Both the position numbers and the translations under genes were made by a program. Shown in pieces: positions 16,901 through 24,593 of a DNA stretch of 64,000 bases (within the stretch, counting starts at the first letter, position 1; each line of letters starts with the position of its first letter). Source of the stretch: Streptomyces sp. R28 (GTDB taxonomy: Bacteria > Actinomycetota > Actinomycetes > Streptomycetales > Streptomycetaceae). The stretch lies in the NCBI RefSeq assembly GCF_041052385.1, contig NZ_CP163439.1:8235001-8299000 (forward strand), given 5' to 3'. The notes below the pieces were generated by a model. That model made no database searches. It was given only the letters and a program-made list of their open reading frames with translations, and was not told where the DNA came from.

Positions 16901-18257
16901 TGGTCCGTACGGCCGCGACCAGCATCGGCCGCTCCCGGACGAGGTGGACGGCGATCGCGTCGGTCACCGCGGGCAGCTTGCGCAGACCCGCCTCGACGTG
17001 CCCGAGTTCGACCCGGTAGCCGCCGATCTTGACCTGGCGGTCGCCGCGGCCCAGGAATTCCAGGACACCCCGGGCGTCGGCTCGCACCTTGTCGCCGGTG
17101 CGGTAGGCCGGGCCGACTCCGGGGAACTGCTGGTCGACTTCACCTGTGAAGGCCTTCGAGGTGGCCTCGGCGTCGCCCCGGTAGCCCGGCGTGACGGAGG
17201 GGCCGGTGACGTACAGCTCGCCCGTGGCGTCCCGCTCGTGGAAACGGCCGTCCTCGGCGCGGACGAAGAGGCGGGTCGCGCCGAACGCGGTGCCGACAGG
17301 GACCGACGCGGCGTCGCCGAACGCGTCCAGGTCGGCCGCGCCGCGCAGTACCTGCGCGGCGATTCCCACCGTCGTCTCGGTGGGGCCGTAGTGGTTCACC
17401 AGGGTGCGGGTGACCCCTGAGTCCAGGACTCGACGGGCCAGGGGCAGGGCCATGACCTCGCCGCCGAGCAACAGGAAGCGCAGCTCGGGCCGGGTCGTCC
17501 CGTCGTGGCCGAAGGCCCGGAACAGCACGCTCCAGTGCGACGGTGTCGTCTTGAGCACGTCGACGCGCTCGGTCTGCAGATAGCGCAGCAGCCCCACCGG
17601 GTCGCGACGGGTGGCGTCGTCGACGAGGTGCAGGGTGCCACCCGTCCACAGGGCGAGGAAGAGGCAGGTGTTGCCGAGGTCCGCGGCGAGGGTGGTCACA
17701 TGGGCGTACCCGAGCGGCTCGGTGATGTCGAGCCGGGCGAGCAGGGATGTGGTGTAGTGCGCGATGTTGGCGTGGGTGACCATGACGCCCTTGGGGACGC
17801 CGGTCGAGCCCGAGGTGTGGACGACGTAGGCGATGTTGTCCGGCGCGGCCTCGGCCGGCTGCGCACATCCGGTGCCCTGCGGGTCCTCCTCGTGCAGGTC
17901 CAGGACGTCCAGGCCCAGGCCTTGCAGCTCGTCGCGATAGCGCCCCGACGTGAGCACGAGGCACGGTCCGGCCGCGCGCAGCCGGTTCGCCCCCTCTCGC
18001 ACCGGGTCGGTGGGCTCTACGACGGTGTAGGCCCCGCCGGCTGCGAGCACGGCCAGCAGCGCCACCACCGCGTCCGGGGTGCGGTCGAGGTGGATGCCCA
18101 CGAGAGAACCACAGCCGATGCCCCGGCCTCGCAACCGGTGAGTCAGCCGGGACACCTGGTCGTCGAGCGCGGCGTAGGTCAGCCGTTCCTGACCCACGGC
18201 GACAGCCGTGCGGTTCGGGTGAGTCTGCGCGTGCGAGTGCACCAGCGCCGGGAGCAT
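13977..18257 (-). CDS. Single-module NRPS: adenylation - carrier - epimerization - thioester reductase
   Basis: A 1426-residue NRPS without an N-terminal condensation domain. The A domain (~1-500) has YVVHTSGSTGVPKGVMVTHA, HYGPTET and a C-terminal NGKTDQR; the Asp expected at the start of the specificity pocket is in LAADLGNT. The T domain serine lies in VGGSSIDAIQ (~553). The next domain (~600-1040) is an epimerase by HHLSIDAVSWRI and RAVGWFTSTYP. The last (~1063-1420) is a thioester reductase with TGATGFIG and YERSK (Tyr/Lys pair near 1227). The predicted chemistry is to load one amino acid, epimerise it, and release it by NAD(P)H reduction as an aldehyde or alcohol. The amino acid is not predicted. 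Confidence 0.9.
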   Translation of the reverse strand: MLPALVHSHAQTHPNRTAVAVGQERLTYAALDDQVSRLTHRLRGRGIGCGSLVGIHLDRTPDAVVALLAVLAAGGAYTVVEPTDPVREGANRLRAAGPCLVLTSGRYRDELQGLGLDVLDLHEEDPQGTGCAQPAEAAPDNIAYVVHTSGSTGVPKGVMVTHANIAHYTTSLLARLDITEPLGYAHVTTLAADLGNTCLFLALWTGGTLHLVDDATRRDPVGLLRYLQTERVDVLKTTPSHWSVLFRAFGHDGTTRPELRFLLLGGEVMALPLARRVLDSGVTRTLVNHYGPTETTVGIAAQVLRGAADLDAFGDAASVPVGTAFGATRLFVRAEDGRFHERDATGELYVTGPSVTPGYRGDAEATSKAFTGEVDQQFPGVGPAYRTGDKVRADARGVLEFLGRGDRQVKIGGYRVELGHVEAGLRKLPAVTDAIAVHLVRERPMLVAAVRTTGDSADSQPAALREQLRGVLPPYMVPDRVETFDDFPRNDNGKTDQRAVRRLIEERLGSDTGRARTHDVDDPVLEEVCAVWRRHLGHGDFGVHDHFTAVGGSSIDAIQVIADLQAKGYQVSAAAFLAEPTAAALAARITAGADADRSPRANPDEAADDTALSPAQQWFFRQEFAQPDQWNQALLLDIDGAVRPAELATAVADVVALHPMLRTAFRDSGTHRRRGVVEPGPALTTSRLPDGDEDAARHIQDVAAARQAELSLADGTVFKAHLFHGAAQAHLLLVCHHLSIDAVSWRIVVSDLSRRYTERLRGRQPAPAAVTTGFGAWATHLRDHAPALRADLAHWDDLARFPALPDGPSAADDNREGDAQAVWFSLSRTQTEALARAGAATTGTPPHAALLAAFAQALGESEGTTELVIDVESHGRAEFDDTLEVSRAVGWFTSTYPVRVDIVEGDAAATGKAVAAALGEVPRLGIAYGLHAQPRRADVCFNYLGSFALPYGDDLCPTLSRHAVGPVRGADNDRGYGLKLTARIHDGQLVADLSYTPLRHAPERMLQVARATRASLLETAGLAADDGQFVVEQGSSTGLLAQVPAALHCEPPAAATREYGAVVLTGATGFIGAHLLRLLLTRTSGHIHCLVREHPTRSAWQRLRETYGWYRPDDDLDRHSDRITVYAADLAEPGFGLADEDYAVLTREVEAIYHLASDTRLFGDRGSFDRNNTEPVRALIGLATEGRPKDLHHVSTLAVCGTGPDGESAVFSEDSLNIGQSFLNEYERSKYEAERLVRDFAAHGGGGFIYRSGNVTGHSQSGRFQRNGSDNRLVQLLRACIRLGRVPRVGAETLALSPVDTVAEGILEISRSARVRGGTFHVDTPHQVSYEEIFEVLRGLGCAVEDDPAPDFATLFARFIGGGDEQISLAHFWASRPERNVRYDHARTRRLLSHLGVEFEPLDRDWLRAYFTELIQQGEISLTDEK

Positions 18258-18313
18258 GCCGTTGTCCTCTGCGTGTGGGCGGGCGGTCGAAGTGATCTGC
18301 CGGTGAGCCGGGA

Positions 18314-19123
18314 TCAGCTCCAGAAGACGAGCGGTTCCTGCGGGCCCTTGGTGGCGATGAACGCGGCCGCGCCGACCCGGTGCTTGCCCTGCCCGGCCGT
18401 CACCGCGTGCAGCATGCGGGGGCTGAAGATGATGAGGTCTCCGGCCTCGGGGTGGATCTCGACCACCGGCGGCTCGACGGTGTCCCGCTCCAGTCCCTCG
18501 ACATCGAGGATGGTCTTGGTCTCATCCTCGGTGGGCTCGCGCAGCCACAGCTGGAGATTGCCGCCCTCGCCCGGCACCTGGAGGTAGATGTTGGCGACCA
18601 GCTGGTTGAGGACGCCCTCGATCTCAGGGGCATCCGTCTCCTGGTCGATCGCGTCGTTGTGCGGGTAGAACTCGGAGGTCTGCGGCTGGAAGACGCGGAA
18701 GGCACCGACGAAGCAGGCACGCCCGCGCAGCCGCATCAGGTTCGCGCCCGCCGGCCACAGCTCCTGCAGTTCGAGGCGTACGCGGTCCACGGGCGACAGG
18801 TAGGGGTGGAACATGGAGCGCACGTCCGCGATGGCCGGCAGGGCCTGCTCGTGATACTTGTCCGTGAGTTCCGGGTTCCACTTGGTGTCGATGTGCGGCA
18901 TGTAGACGCGGCCGACGCTGCTGGTGTGCTGCTTGTGGTAATGGCCGAGCGCCTGGTGGTTGATCGCCTTCTGCGCGACTTTCTCGGCGATGTCTACCGG
19001 GTAGTAGCCCCGGACATGAATGGCGCCGATTTCCCGGTTGGCCAGCTTGAGCAGCGTCTCCGTGGTGAGTTCGTCGGCAACGTCGTTCGTCAGGGACTTG
19101 ACGACATGCGTAGTAGTGCTCAC
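18314..19123 (-). CDS. 2-oxoglutarate/Fe(II)-dependent oxygenase
   Basis: A 269-residue 2OG-Fe(II) oxygenase. Ligands visible are HxD in FYPHNDAIDQ, the distal His in SPRMLHAVTAGQGKHRVGA, and the following Arg for 2OG binding. The GTG start at 19121-19123 has GAGGAG eight to ten bases upstream. It is the first gene of the biosynthetic operon, 56 bp before the NRPS, and has a >550-bp leader region. It may hydroxylate the amino acid before or after loading. It is distinct from the PF05118-type hydroxylase later in the operon. Confidence 0.83.
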   Translation of the reverse strand: MSTTTHVVKSLTNDVADELTTETLLKLANREIGAIHVRGYYPVDIAEKVAQKAINHQALGHYHKQHTSSVGRVYMPHIDTKWNPELTDKYHEQALPAIADVRSMFHPYLSPVDRVRLELQELWPAGANLMRLRGRACFVGAFRVFQPQTSEFYPHNDAIDQETDAPEIEGVLNQLVANIYLQVPGEGGNLQLWLREPTEDETKTILDVEGLERDTVEPPVVEIHPEAGDLIIFSPRMLHAVTAGQGKHRVGAAAFIATKGPQEPLVFWS

Positions 19124-19676
19124 GAAAGGACTCCTCAGAGTGAGAGGGGCAGGAGTACTCGAATACGGCCTCACTGCCATGGGGCGAACCTGCTCCGGCT
19201 CGCAGAACACTAAATGTGGCCTTCAATTTCGCCGCAGAGAAACCTAGGCGGCTCGATCATCGCGGTCAATAGGCGCCCGGCAGTATTTTCCGAAGCTCTC
19301 GGATGCCGCCTGATGAATTCCAGAGGGCATGCCAAAGAACTGCAAATCGCTGCAGTAGATTCCCCCGAATTTTGGTCAGACGCATGCGGCGGCGCCGTAT
19401 GACGGCCGCACGGATCCGTCAACGTGTCATTGAAGGGCGCTCCCAGCCCTCAAGAAGGGATTCGGCGAAAATGCTGCCGTCACCCCATCACCACTCCGCG
19501 GGATTTCCACCGCGCGCATCCCCCACCCCGTTCAGTACATCCGAAAATTACCGGCCACCCTCGGCGGCGTTCTCGTAACAACAGTTGCCCGGCGGACACA
19601 TTCGGTTTACATGCACTGCCGAGAACTTCGTGTGACCTGAACCACACTGCCGTCGTGCGGCACTTCCTCCCGCTCC
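19124..19676. promoter_or_regulatory. Leader/promoter region of the biosynthetic operon
   Basis: About 550 bp without a credible gene between the first cluster gene and the DUF3311 gene, both on the minus strand. It is clearly more AT-rich than its surroundings (for example 19205-19390), as expected for a promoter region of a regulated cluster. No pathway-specific regulator gene lies in the cluster, so control is probably exerted here by an outside factor. I could not define a specific operator. Confidence 0.45.
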
Positions 19677-19928
19677 TCAGTGCGGGCGGGTCGGCGGTTC
19701 GTCGCAGTCCCCGGCCGGGCGCTGCATCAAGGTCGTGACCGCCACGCTCAGCAGGCAGATGGCGAAGTGCAGCACGTAGAAGAGCGGGATGCCGAGTAAT
19801 CGCGGCCGGTCGAACGGTATGGCGATCGTCAATGCGGGCGCCGCAAGCTGCACGAGGAGCAGGGCGCGCCAGGCCCTGCGCCTGGGTGGTATACGCACCC
19901 TCCCGCCCGGTTCATCCTTTTCAGCCAT
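19677..19928 (-). CDS. DUF3311 small membrane protein (SSS symporter partner)
   Basis: An 83-residue protein with a basic N-terminus and two hydrophobic segments (ALLLVQLAAPALTIAIPF and GIPLFYVLHFAICLLSVAV). The DLLGIPLFY-like sequence RLLGIPLFYVLHF is the hallmark of DUF3311 proteins. These normally precede, on the same strand, a sodium:solute symporter. Here the symporter is present but on the opposite strand ~490 bp away. The ATG at 19926-19928 follows a GGGGAGA sequence. Confidence 0.75.
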   Translation of the reverse strand: MAEKDEPGGRVRIPPRRRAWRALLLVQLAAPALTIAIPFDRPRLLGIPLFYVLHFAICLLSVAVTTLMQRPAGDCDEPPTRPH

Positions 19929-20407
19929 AGTCTCCCCTTCTCGAATCGATGTCTCAAAATCGACGCCATCCGCATCTTGGGAAAGTCGGCACCCTGGGCC
20001 ACGATCGGCGGCGACGGCAGATGGCTGCACCTGCCTGGCGGGCCAGGCCCTTCGTATGGCTTGCGACGGGCGCGGTCGACGCGGGTCCGTCGTCGGCTTC
20101 GGGTGTTGGTTGCGCGACCCGTGCGATGGGTTTACGTCAAAAGACCGCAGAGTGGCATGGGTCACTCGACGGAGGGGCACAGCGGCATAGGGTGCCTGTG
20201 AAGTCGAACGCAAACGAACATAAACGCCCGCGCCTACGCATGGATGTCAAGCCTTGACGCCCTGTGGTGCGCCGCCTAAGGTATCGCTTCGTGGAATTTG
20301 GATTCCGCATCACGAAATTCAGAGGTGAGGTCTTCAAGCGGAGCGGGGGGCAGTTCGGGCAGCATGCCCATGGGCACGGCCACCCTGCACCCCCTCACCC
20401 CATACCG
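19929..20407. other. Intergenic region between divergent DUF3311 and SSS genes
   Basis: About 480 bp with no convincing gene. It should carry promoters for both divergent units. An AT-richer patch at 20265-20335 precedes the symporter. No clear operator was seen. Confidence 0.4.
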
Positions 20408-20418
20408 AGGGGGGCATC

Positions 20419-21957
20419 ATCAGCGCGACGATCGGCGTCGGCTTCACGCTCGCCATCTGCTGTGCGCTCTTAGCCGGCCTGCGCCGGCCGCCTCGCGAAG
20501 AACTGCCCCATCCCGCCCGCTGGGCGCTGGGCGGCCGCAGCCTCGGCACTGCCGCCACCTGTCTGCTGCTGGGCGGAACCATCTACACGTCGTACACCTA
20601 TCTCGCCGTGCCCGGCCTCATGTTCGGCACCGGCGGGCTGGCGCTGTACGCCCTCGTGTACACCATGCTGCTCTCGCCGCTGATCATGATCTTCCTTCCC
20701 CGGTTGCGGGACGTGGCCGCCAAGCACGGTCTGATCACCGCGGCGGACTACGTGCGCGCCCGGCACGGCTCACATCCGCTGGCGCTGGCGACGGCCCTGA
20801 CCGGCATCCTGGCGACGATGCCCTACCTGGGACTCCAAGTAGTCGGCATGACCGCGGTGTTGCGCTCCTTGGGGCTGGCCCCCGACGGTCTGGCGGGCTG
20901 TGTGGTACTCACCCTGCTCTTCCTCGTCTTCGCCGTGGCAACCCACCCCGGAGGCCTGCGCGCCTGCGTGCGGATGTCGGTGGTCAAGGCGCTGCTGATC
21001 GGCGGCGCGGTCGTTGTCGTGCTCATCCTGACCGTGGCCCGGCTGGGCCCACCGGGGCATGTCTTCGACCTGGCCGACCGCCGCAGCGACGCCATGGGGC
21101 AGCCCTTCGACATCCCGGCCCACAGCTTCACCGCGTACGCCACACTCGCCGTGGGTTCGGCACTGGCCCAACTCGTGTATCCGCAGGTCCTCCTGGTGGC
21201 CACGGCCAGCCGATCGAAGCAGTCGCTGCGCGCGGCGACCAACTTCCTTCCGGCCTGGAGCATGTCGCTGGGGCTGTGGGCCTTCTTCGGGGTCGCCGCG
21301 CTCGCCGCCGGGGTGCGGACTCCGGCCGGGCACGGGGAACTCGCCGTCCCCGCGCTGGTCGGCAGGATCGCCCCCGACTGGCTGGCCGGTCCGGTCTTCG
21401 GGGCGCTGGCGGTGGCGGGCCTGCTCCCGGCAGTCGTCATGGCGATGAGCATGTCGATGCTGTTCATACGGAACATCTACGTCGAGTACCTCAACCCCAC
21501 CGCCACGCCCGCGCACGAGGTCCGCGCCGCCCGAGGCCCCGCGCTCGCCATCATGGCGGGTGCCGTGGCCTTCGCCCTGTTCATGAAGCCCCAGGACGCC
21601 ATCAACCTCCATCTCCTGGGCGGCGTCTGGATTCTGCAGACCTTCCCCTCGGTCGCGGTGTCCTTGTTCACCCGCTGGTTCCACCAGCGCGCCCTGTTCA
21701 CCGGCTGGGCCGTGGGCATGCTGGCCGGCACCGCTCTGCTCGGTATGCACGGCTTCTCCTCGGTCGTCGACATCGGCATCGGCCCCGTGCACGCTCCCGT
21801 CTATGTCGCCGTGACGGCCCTCGCGCTCAACCTTGTCGTGGCCGCGGCGCTCACGCCCGTCCTCGACGCGCTCGGCGTCCCCCGCGGCCGGGACTGCACC
21901 GCCGATGACGGCGCGTGGGAACGCCGCGGTTCGAAATACACCTTCGTAGTCCACTGA
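20419..21957 (+). CDS. Sodium:solute symporter (SSS family), non-canonical start
   Basis: A sodium/solute symporter family permease. The region from 20608 onward has about eleven membrane segments, including the core THPGGLRACVRMSVVKALLI and the repeat AMSMSMLFIRNIYVEYL. Homologous N-terminal sequence is readable upstream in the same frame: a first membrane helix followed by WALGGRSLGTAATCLLLGGT and IYTSYTYLAVPGLMFG. The only good ribosome binding site (AGGGGGG, 20408-20414) is followed by ATC ATC, so I place the start at the second ATC (20419). The first standard start is GTG 20608, which would remove TM1-2. Either a rare ATC start is used or the gene is damaged. Confidence 0.72.
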   Translation: MSATIGVGFTLAICCALLAGLRRPPREELPHPARWALGGRSLGTAATCLLLGGTIYTSYTYLAVPGLMFGTGGLALYALVYTMLLSPLIMIFLPRLRDVAAKHGLITAADYVRARHGSHPLALATALTGILATMPYLGLQVVGMTAVLRSLGLAPDGLAGCVVLTLLFLVFAVATHPGGLRACVRMSVVKALLIGGAVVVVLILTVARLGPPGHVFDLADRRSDAMGQPFDIPAHSFTAYATLAVGSALAQLVYPQVLLVATASRSKQSLRAATNFLPAWSMSLGLWAFFGVAALAAGVRTPAGHGELAVPALVGRIAPDWLAGPVFGALAVAGLLPAVVMAMSMSMLFIRNIYVEYLNPTATPAHEVRAARGPALAIMAGAVAFALFMKPQDAINLHLLGGVWILQTFPSVAVSLFTRWFHQRALFTGWAVGMLAGTALLGMHGFSSVVDIGIGPVHAPVYVAVTALALNLVVAAALTPVLDALGVPRGRDCTADDGAWERRGSKYTFVVH

Positions 21958-21973
21958 GTGAGGACCGCCCACC

Positions 21974-22612
21974 GTGAAGTCGCTCCGGTCAGGACACACC
22001 GGCTCGCCCCAGGCCACCACGCCCCGCATACCCCTGCGCCCGGACCCGCCCGCCCCGCAAGCCGCCACCGTGCAGGCACCCGAGGACGGCGCCGACGCCC
22101 GGCTCGATCTGCGGGAAGCCGACCGCGAGGTGGCGATCGCCTACCTCTTCGACCAGCAGTACGCCCGGCTGCTACGGCTGGCGGTCCTGCTCGGGGCCGA
22201 GCAGGACGCGGAGGACATAGTCTCCGAGGCGTTCTGCCAACTCCACCACCGTTGGGCGAAGTTGAACACGCCTGAGGCGGCCGCCGGATACCTCCGCTCC
22301 ATCGTGTGCAACCTGACCCGGATGCGGATACGCCGTATCAAGCTCGTCCGCCGGCACACCTACCAGGAGCCGGACGACATCGTCTGCTCGGCCGAGCAGC
22401 AGGTCTTGCTCAATGACGACCAGCGGGCCCTGGTTGCCGCGCTGCGCACGTTGACCGCCCGCCAACGCCAGGTTCTGGTGCTGAGGTACTGGCTGGACCT
22501 CAAGGAAGCCGAGATCGCCGAGACGCTGAAGATCTCCGCGGGTGCCGTGAAGTCGCACTCGGCCCGAGGCATGGCGAAGCTGGCGACCGCTATGACGGGA
22601 GCGGTCCAGTGA
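21974..22612 (+). CDS. ECF (SigE-like) RNA polymerase sigma factor
   Basis: A 212-residue sigma-70 family factor. Region 2 is seen in LFDQQYARLLRLAVLLGAEQ and DAEDIVSEAFCQLHHRW, and region 4 in LTARQRQVLVLRYWLDLKEA followed by IAETLKISAGAVKSHSARGM. The ~45-residue N-terminal extension is Pro/Ala-rich. GTG 21974 lies 16 bp after the symporter stop. The gene overlaps the next by GTGA, so the three genes form an operon. Its regulon is unknown. Confidence 0.85.
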   Translation: MKSLRSGHTGSPQATTPRIPLRPDPPAPQAATVQAPEDGADARLDLREADREVAIAYLFDQQYARLLRLAVLLGAEQDAEDIVSEAFCQLHHRWAKLNTPEAAAGYLRSIVCNLTRMRIRRIKLVRRHTYQEPDDIVCSAEQQVLLNDDQRALVAALRTLTARQRQVLVLRYWLDLKEAEIAETLKISAGAVKSHSARGMAKLATAMTGAVQ

Positions 22613-22875
22613 AGCCCGATACCGAAGAGGTGCTGCGCGCCGCCCTTGCGAACGTGGCCTCGTCGGTACCGGACGCGTCGGCGACGTCCTACCGCAAGGT
22701 GCAGATCCGCTGGCGCCGCCGCGAATACCGGCGCCGCTGCTTCGTCGCCGTGCTGGTGCTCCTCATCGTCGTCGTGGTCTGCGCCATCGGCCTGTTGATG
22801 CTCTCAGGCGCGTCGCCGGACACCCACGTGATCTTCAACACCGCGACGACGCCGCCACCCCTCGTCCCGCGCTGA
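22609..22875 (+). CDS. Small single-pass membrane protein, possible anti-sigma partner
   Basis: An 88-residue protein: a soluble N-terminus of ~45 residues, a strongly basic patch (RWRRREYRRR), one membrane helix (FVAVLVLLIVVVVCAIGLLM) and a short Pro-rich outer tail. Its start overlaps the sigma factor stop (GTGA). This arrangement is typical of a membrane anti-sigma factor, but no zinc-finger HxxxCxxC is present and the assignment rests on position and topology. Confidence 0.6.
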   Translation: MKPDTEEVLRAALANVASSVPDASATSYRKVQIRWRRREYRRRCFVAVLVLLIVVVVCAIGLLMLSGASPDTHVIFNTATTPPPLVPR

Positions 22876-22894
22876 CCAGCTTCATCGAAGGCCG

Positions 22895-22933
22895 GACGGG
22901 GTGGCGGCATTCGTGAATCAAATGTCCCGGAAG
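22895..22933. other. Left attachment site: displaced copy of the murA-like 3' end
   Basis: This sequence repeats 55836-55876 almost exactly. GACGGGGTG is followed by GGCGGCATTCG and ATCAAATGTCCCGGAAG; the copies differ by a 2-bp indel and a 4-bp block (GTGA versus CTTA). On the minus strand it still encodes the murA-like C-terminus FRDI plus stop. A displaced gene end next to mobile remnants is the signature of att sites. I therefore call it attL of a ~33-kb island. Confidence 0.7.
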
Positions 22934-23037
22934 GGACCAGCCAACGCCGTGACCTGCGGCGTCCAGCCATCGCAGGCCGTTGACCTGCATGAATGCCCTT
23001 TCGGCTGTTTCACGCTCGTACTGGCTTATGCAGCCGG

Positions 23038-23060
23038 AAGTCCCAGGAAAGTCCCAGAGG
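23038..23060 (+). repeat. Paired AAGTCCCA direct repeats, left end of island
   Basis: AAGTCCCA occurs at 23038-23045 and 23049-23056, 11 bp apart and followed by GAG. The same pair, with the same spacing and orientation, lies at 55773-55791 near the other end of the island. These look like integrase arm-type binding sites flanking the recombination core. Confidence 0.6.
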
Positions 23061-23224
23061 ACTCCCACTGCCAGGATCCGCTCTTTCGGCTCTGTGTAGG
23101 GCGTGCGGGTGCACTGTGGGCTGGTGATCGTGGATCGACGGTCTGCCCCGAATGAACGGCAACGCTCGCTCCTCGAACGGCTCGCGGCCGGTGAGGAGCA
23201 TCCCGCAGCCCGGGCGCCGGGGGA

Positions 23225-24340
23225 ATGGCGTTCGGCGGCGGGGGGGGGCAGGCGGCATCCGGCGGACTTGCTGGGTGCAGGGGCAGCTCCGTGCCCTCCA
23301 CCGAACGGCCCGTCGCTCGTGCGCGACGAGCCAAGGCGACCGAGTTGGTCGAGCGGCTGCTCACCGAGGGCGTGTTCGTATCCCCCGATGACGGCCAGAT
23401 CGCCGAGTGGCGGGAGGTCATCGGCTATGCGAAGCAGCACGGCCTGGAGCCTCCGGGCGAGCGTATCGAGAAGGTCCGCTTCGGCGCAGGTGGGTTGGAG
23501 CTGTATCTCGCAGAGGGACCGCATCCCAACGCACGGAGCCGGAAGCAGAGGGGCGACGCCTCGGTGGTTCCGGCTCCTACACGGCTGACTTCTCCTCATC
23601 CGATCGTGGCCGCCACCCTGCTGCCCCGGTACCGTAACTGCCGTTACAACAAGGCGACCGGCGCGACCTTCGCGTGGTGCGACTTCCCGGGACCGCTGTC
23701 CGCCGGAGCGGCGTACCAGACGGACGCCCCGGTGACCGCAGTGGCCGACCGGACGGCGCGCAGCGGCAACGGCAACGTGTCCTTCACCGTGTGGCGCACG
23801 GTCGACGCCGACTATCTGTCGCGGCTGCCCGCGTCTGCCCCGCACGGCAGCGGCGGCTCCCTGAGGCTGCGGCCCGTCGACGGCAGCGGCTTCACCGGCA
23901 TCGACATAGGGCCGAGCGAGTCGGCCCGCGGGGGGCTGGCTTTCGAGACCACCCAGCTGTACGACGTGGAGGCCGTCGGCTTCGCCATCACGGGCAGGGT
24001 CGGCCAGGTGACCGACATCACCGTGCCCTACCCGAGGGGCAACGGCTGGAGCAGGCCCGACGGGACGGGGGAGATCCGGGTGACGCTCCCCGAAGGTGTC
24101 ACGCTGATCGATGTGCCTCCTGAGCCGCACTCGGGTGACACCCCCTACTGCTACCCCGACCCGCAGCAGGAGCACCGAGCCGCGTGCCCGGGTCCGCAAC
24201 CCCCCGGCACGGTGATGCGCGTGCGCATCGACAAGCGTGTAGACGGCGCACGGGGCAGGGTCACGGCGCACTCGGACCCGCGCATCGATCCGAACCAGGT
24301 CAACAACACGGCGCCGGTGACCGTGCGATACCTCGGATAG
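23225..24340 (+). pseudogene. Chimeric ORF: mobile-element protein start fused to a secreted-protein C-terminus
   Basis: The frame joins two unrelated parts. Roughly 23290-23545 encodes ARARRAKATELVERLLTEG, WREVIGYAKQHGLEPPGERI and LYLAEGPHPN, which I recognise as the end of a small protein common beside Streptomyces mobile elements. From ~23585 the sequence becomes a beta-rich, Cys-containing secreted-type domain (NCRYNKATGATFAWCDFPGP and, late, HSDPRIDPNQVNNTAPVTVR) resembling DUF11-like extracellular proteins but with no signal peptide. A run of nine or ten G at ~23239 and a frame change upstream suggest decay. It is probably not functional. The hairpin at 24340-24400 follows. Confidence 0.55.
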
Positions 24341-24400
24341 GGCCTGTCCGGCACCCGGCGTACCAGGGCCGTCCGCGGGGCCGGGCGCCCGAACAGGCCC
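24340..24400 (+). terminator. Long hairpin after the chimeric ORF
   Basis: GGGCCTGT at 24340 pairs with ACAGGCCC at 24393-24400, with further GC-rich pairing inside. It overlaps the TAG stop of the preceding frame and probably ended the original secreted-protein gene. Confidence 0.5.
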
Positions 24401-24593
24401 TGACTGAGGTGGCACAGCGGCGGCTTGGACGGTTCCGCGCACGGGCGGTCGCCGTGGGAGCGGACGATGTCCTTGCCGTGCGCGGGCCGTCCCCCGTCCG
24501 ACGGGGGGCTGTCGGCCGACCGCCAAGGGCCTGGTGACTCGCCAGAGTGGACGGGCGCGAGCACCGATCCTCAGGCCGGCCTTCTTGTGGTGG

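Noticed and set aside
18290..19123. Treating the first-gene oxygenase as a taurine dioxygenase (TauD)
   Set aside because: The HxD and distal His segments are present, but the flanking sequence does not match TauD; only the general 2OG-Fe(II) assignment is supported.
23236..23247. Simple sequencing-type frameshift in a G run joining two frames into one gene
   Set aside because: The downstream frame can start at GTG 23291 on its own and the upstream frame is not clearly related, so a frameshift is not required. I kept only the chimera call.
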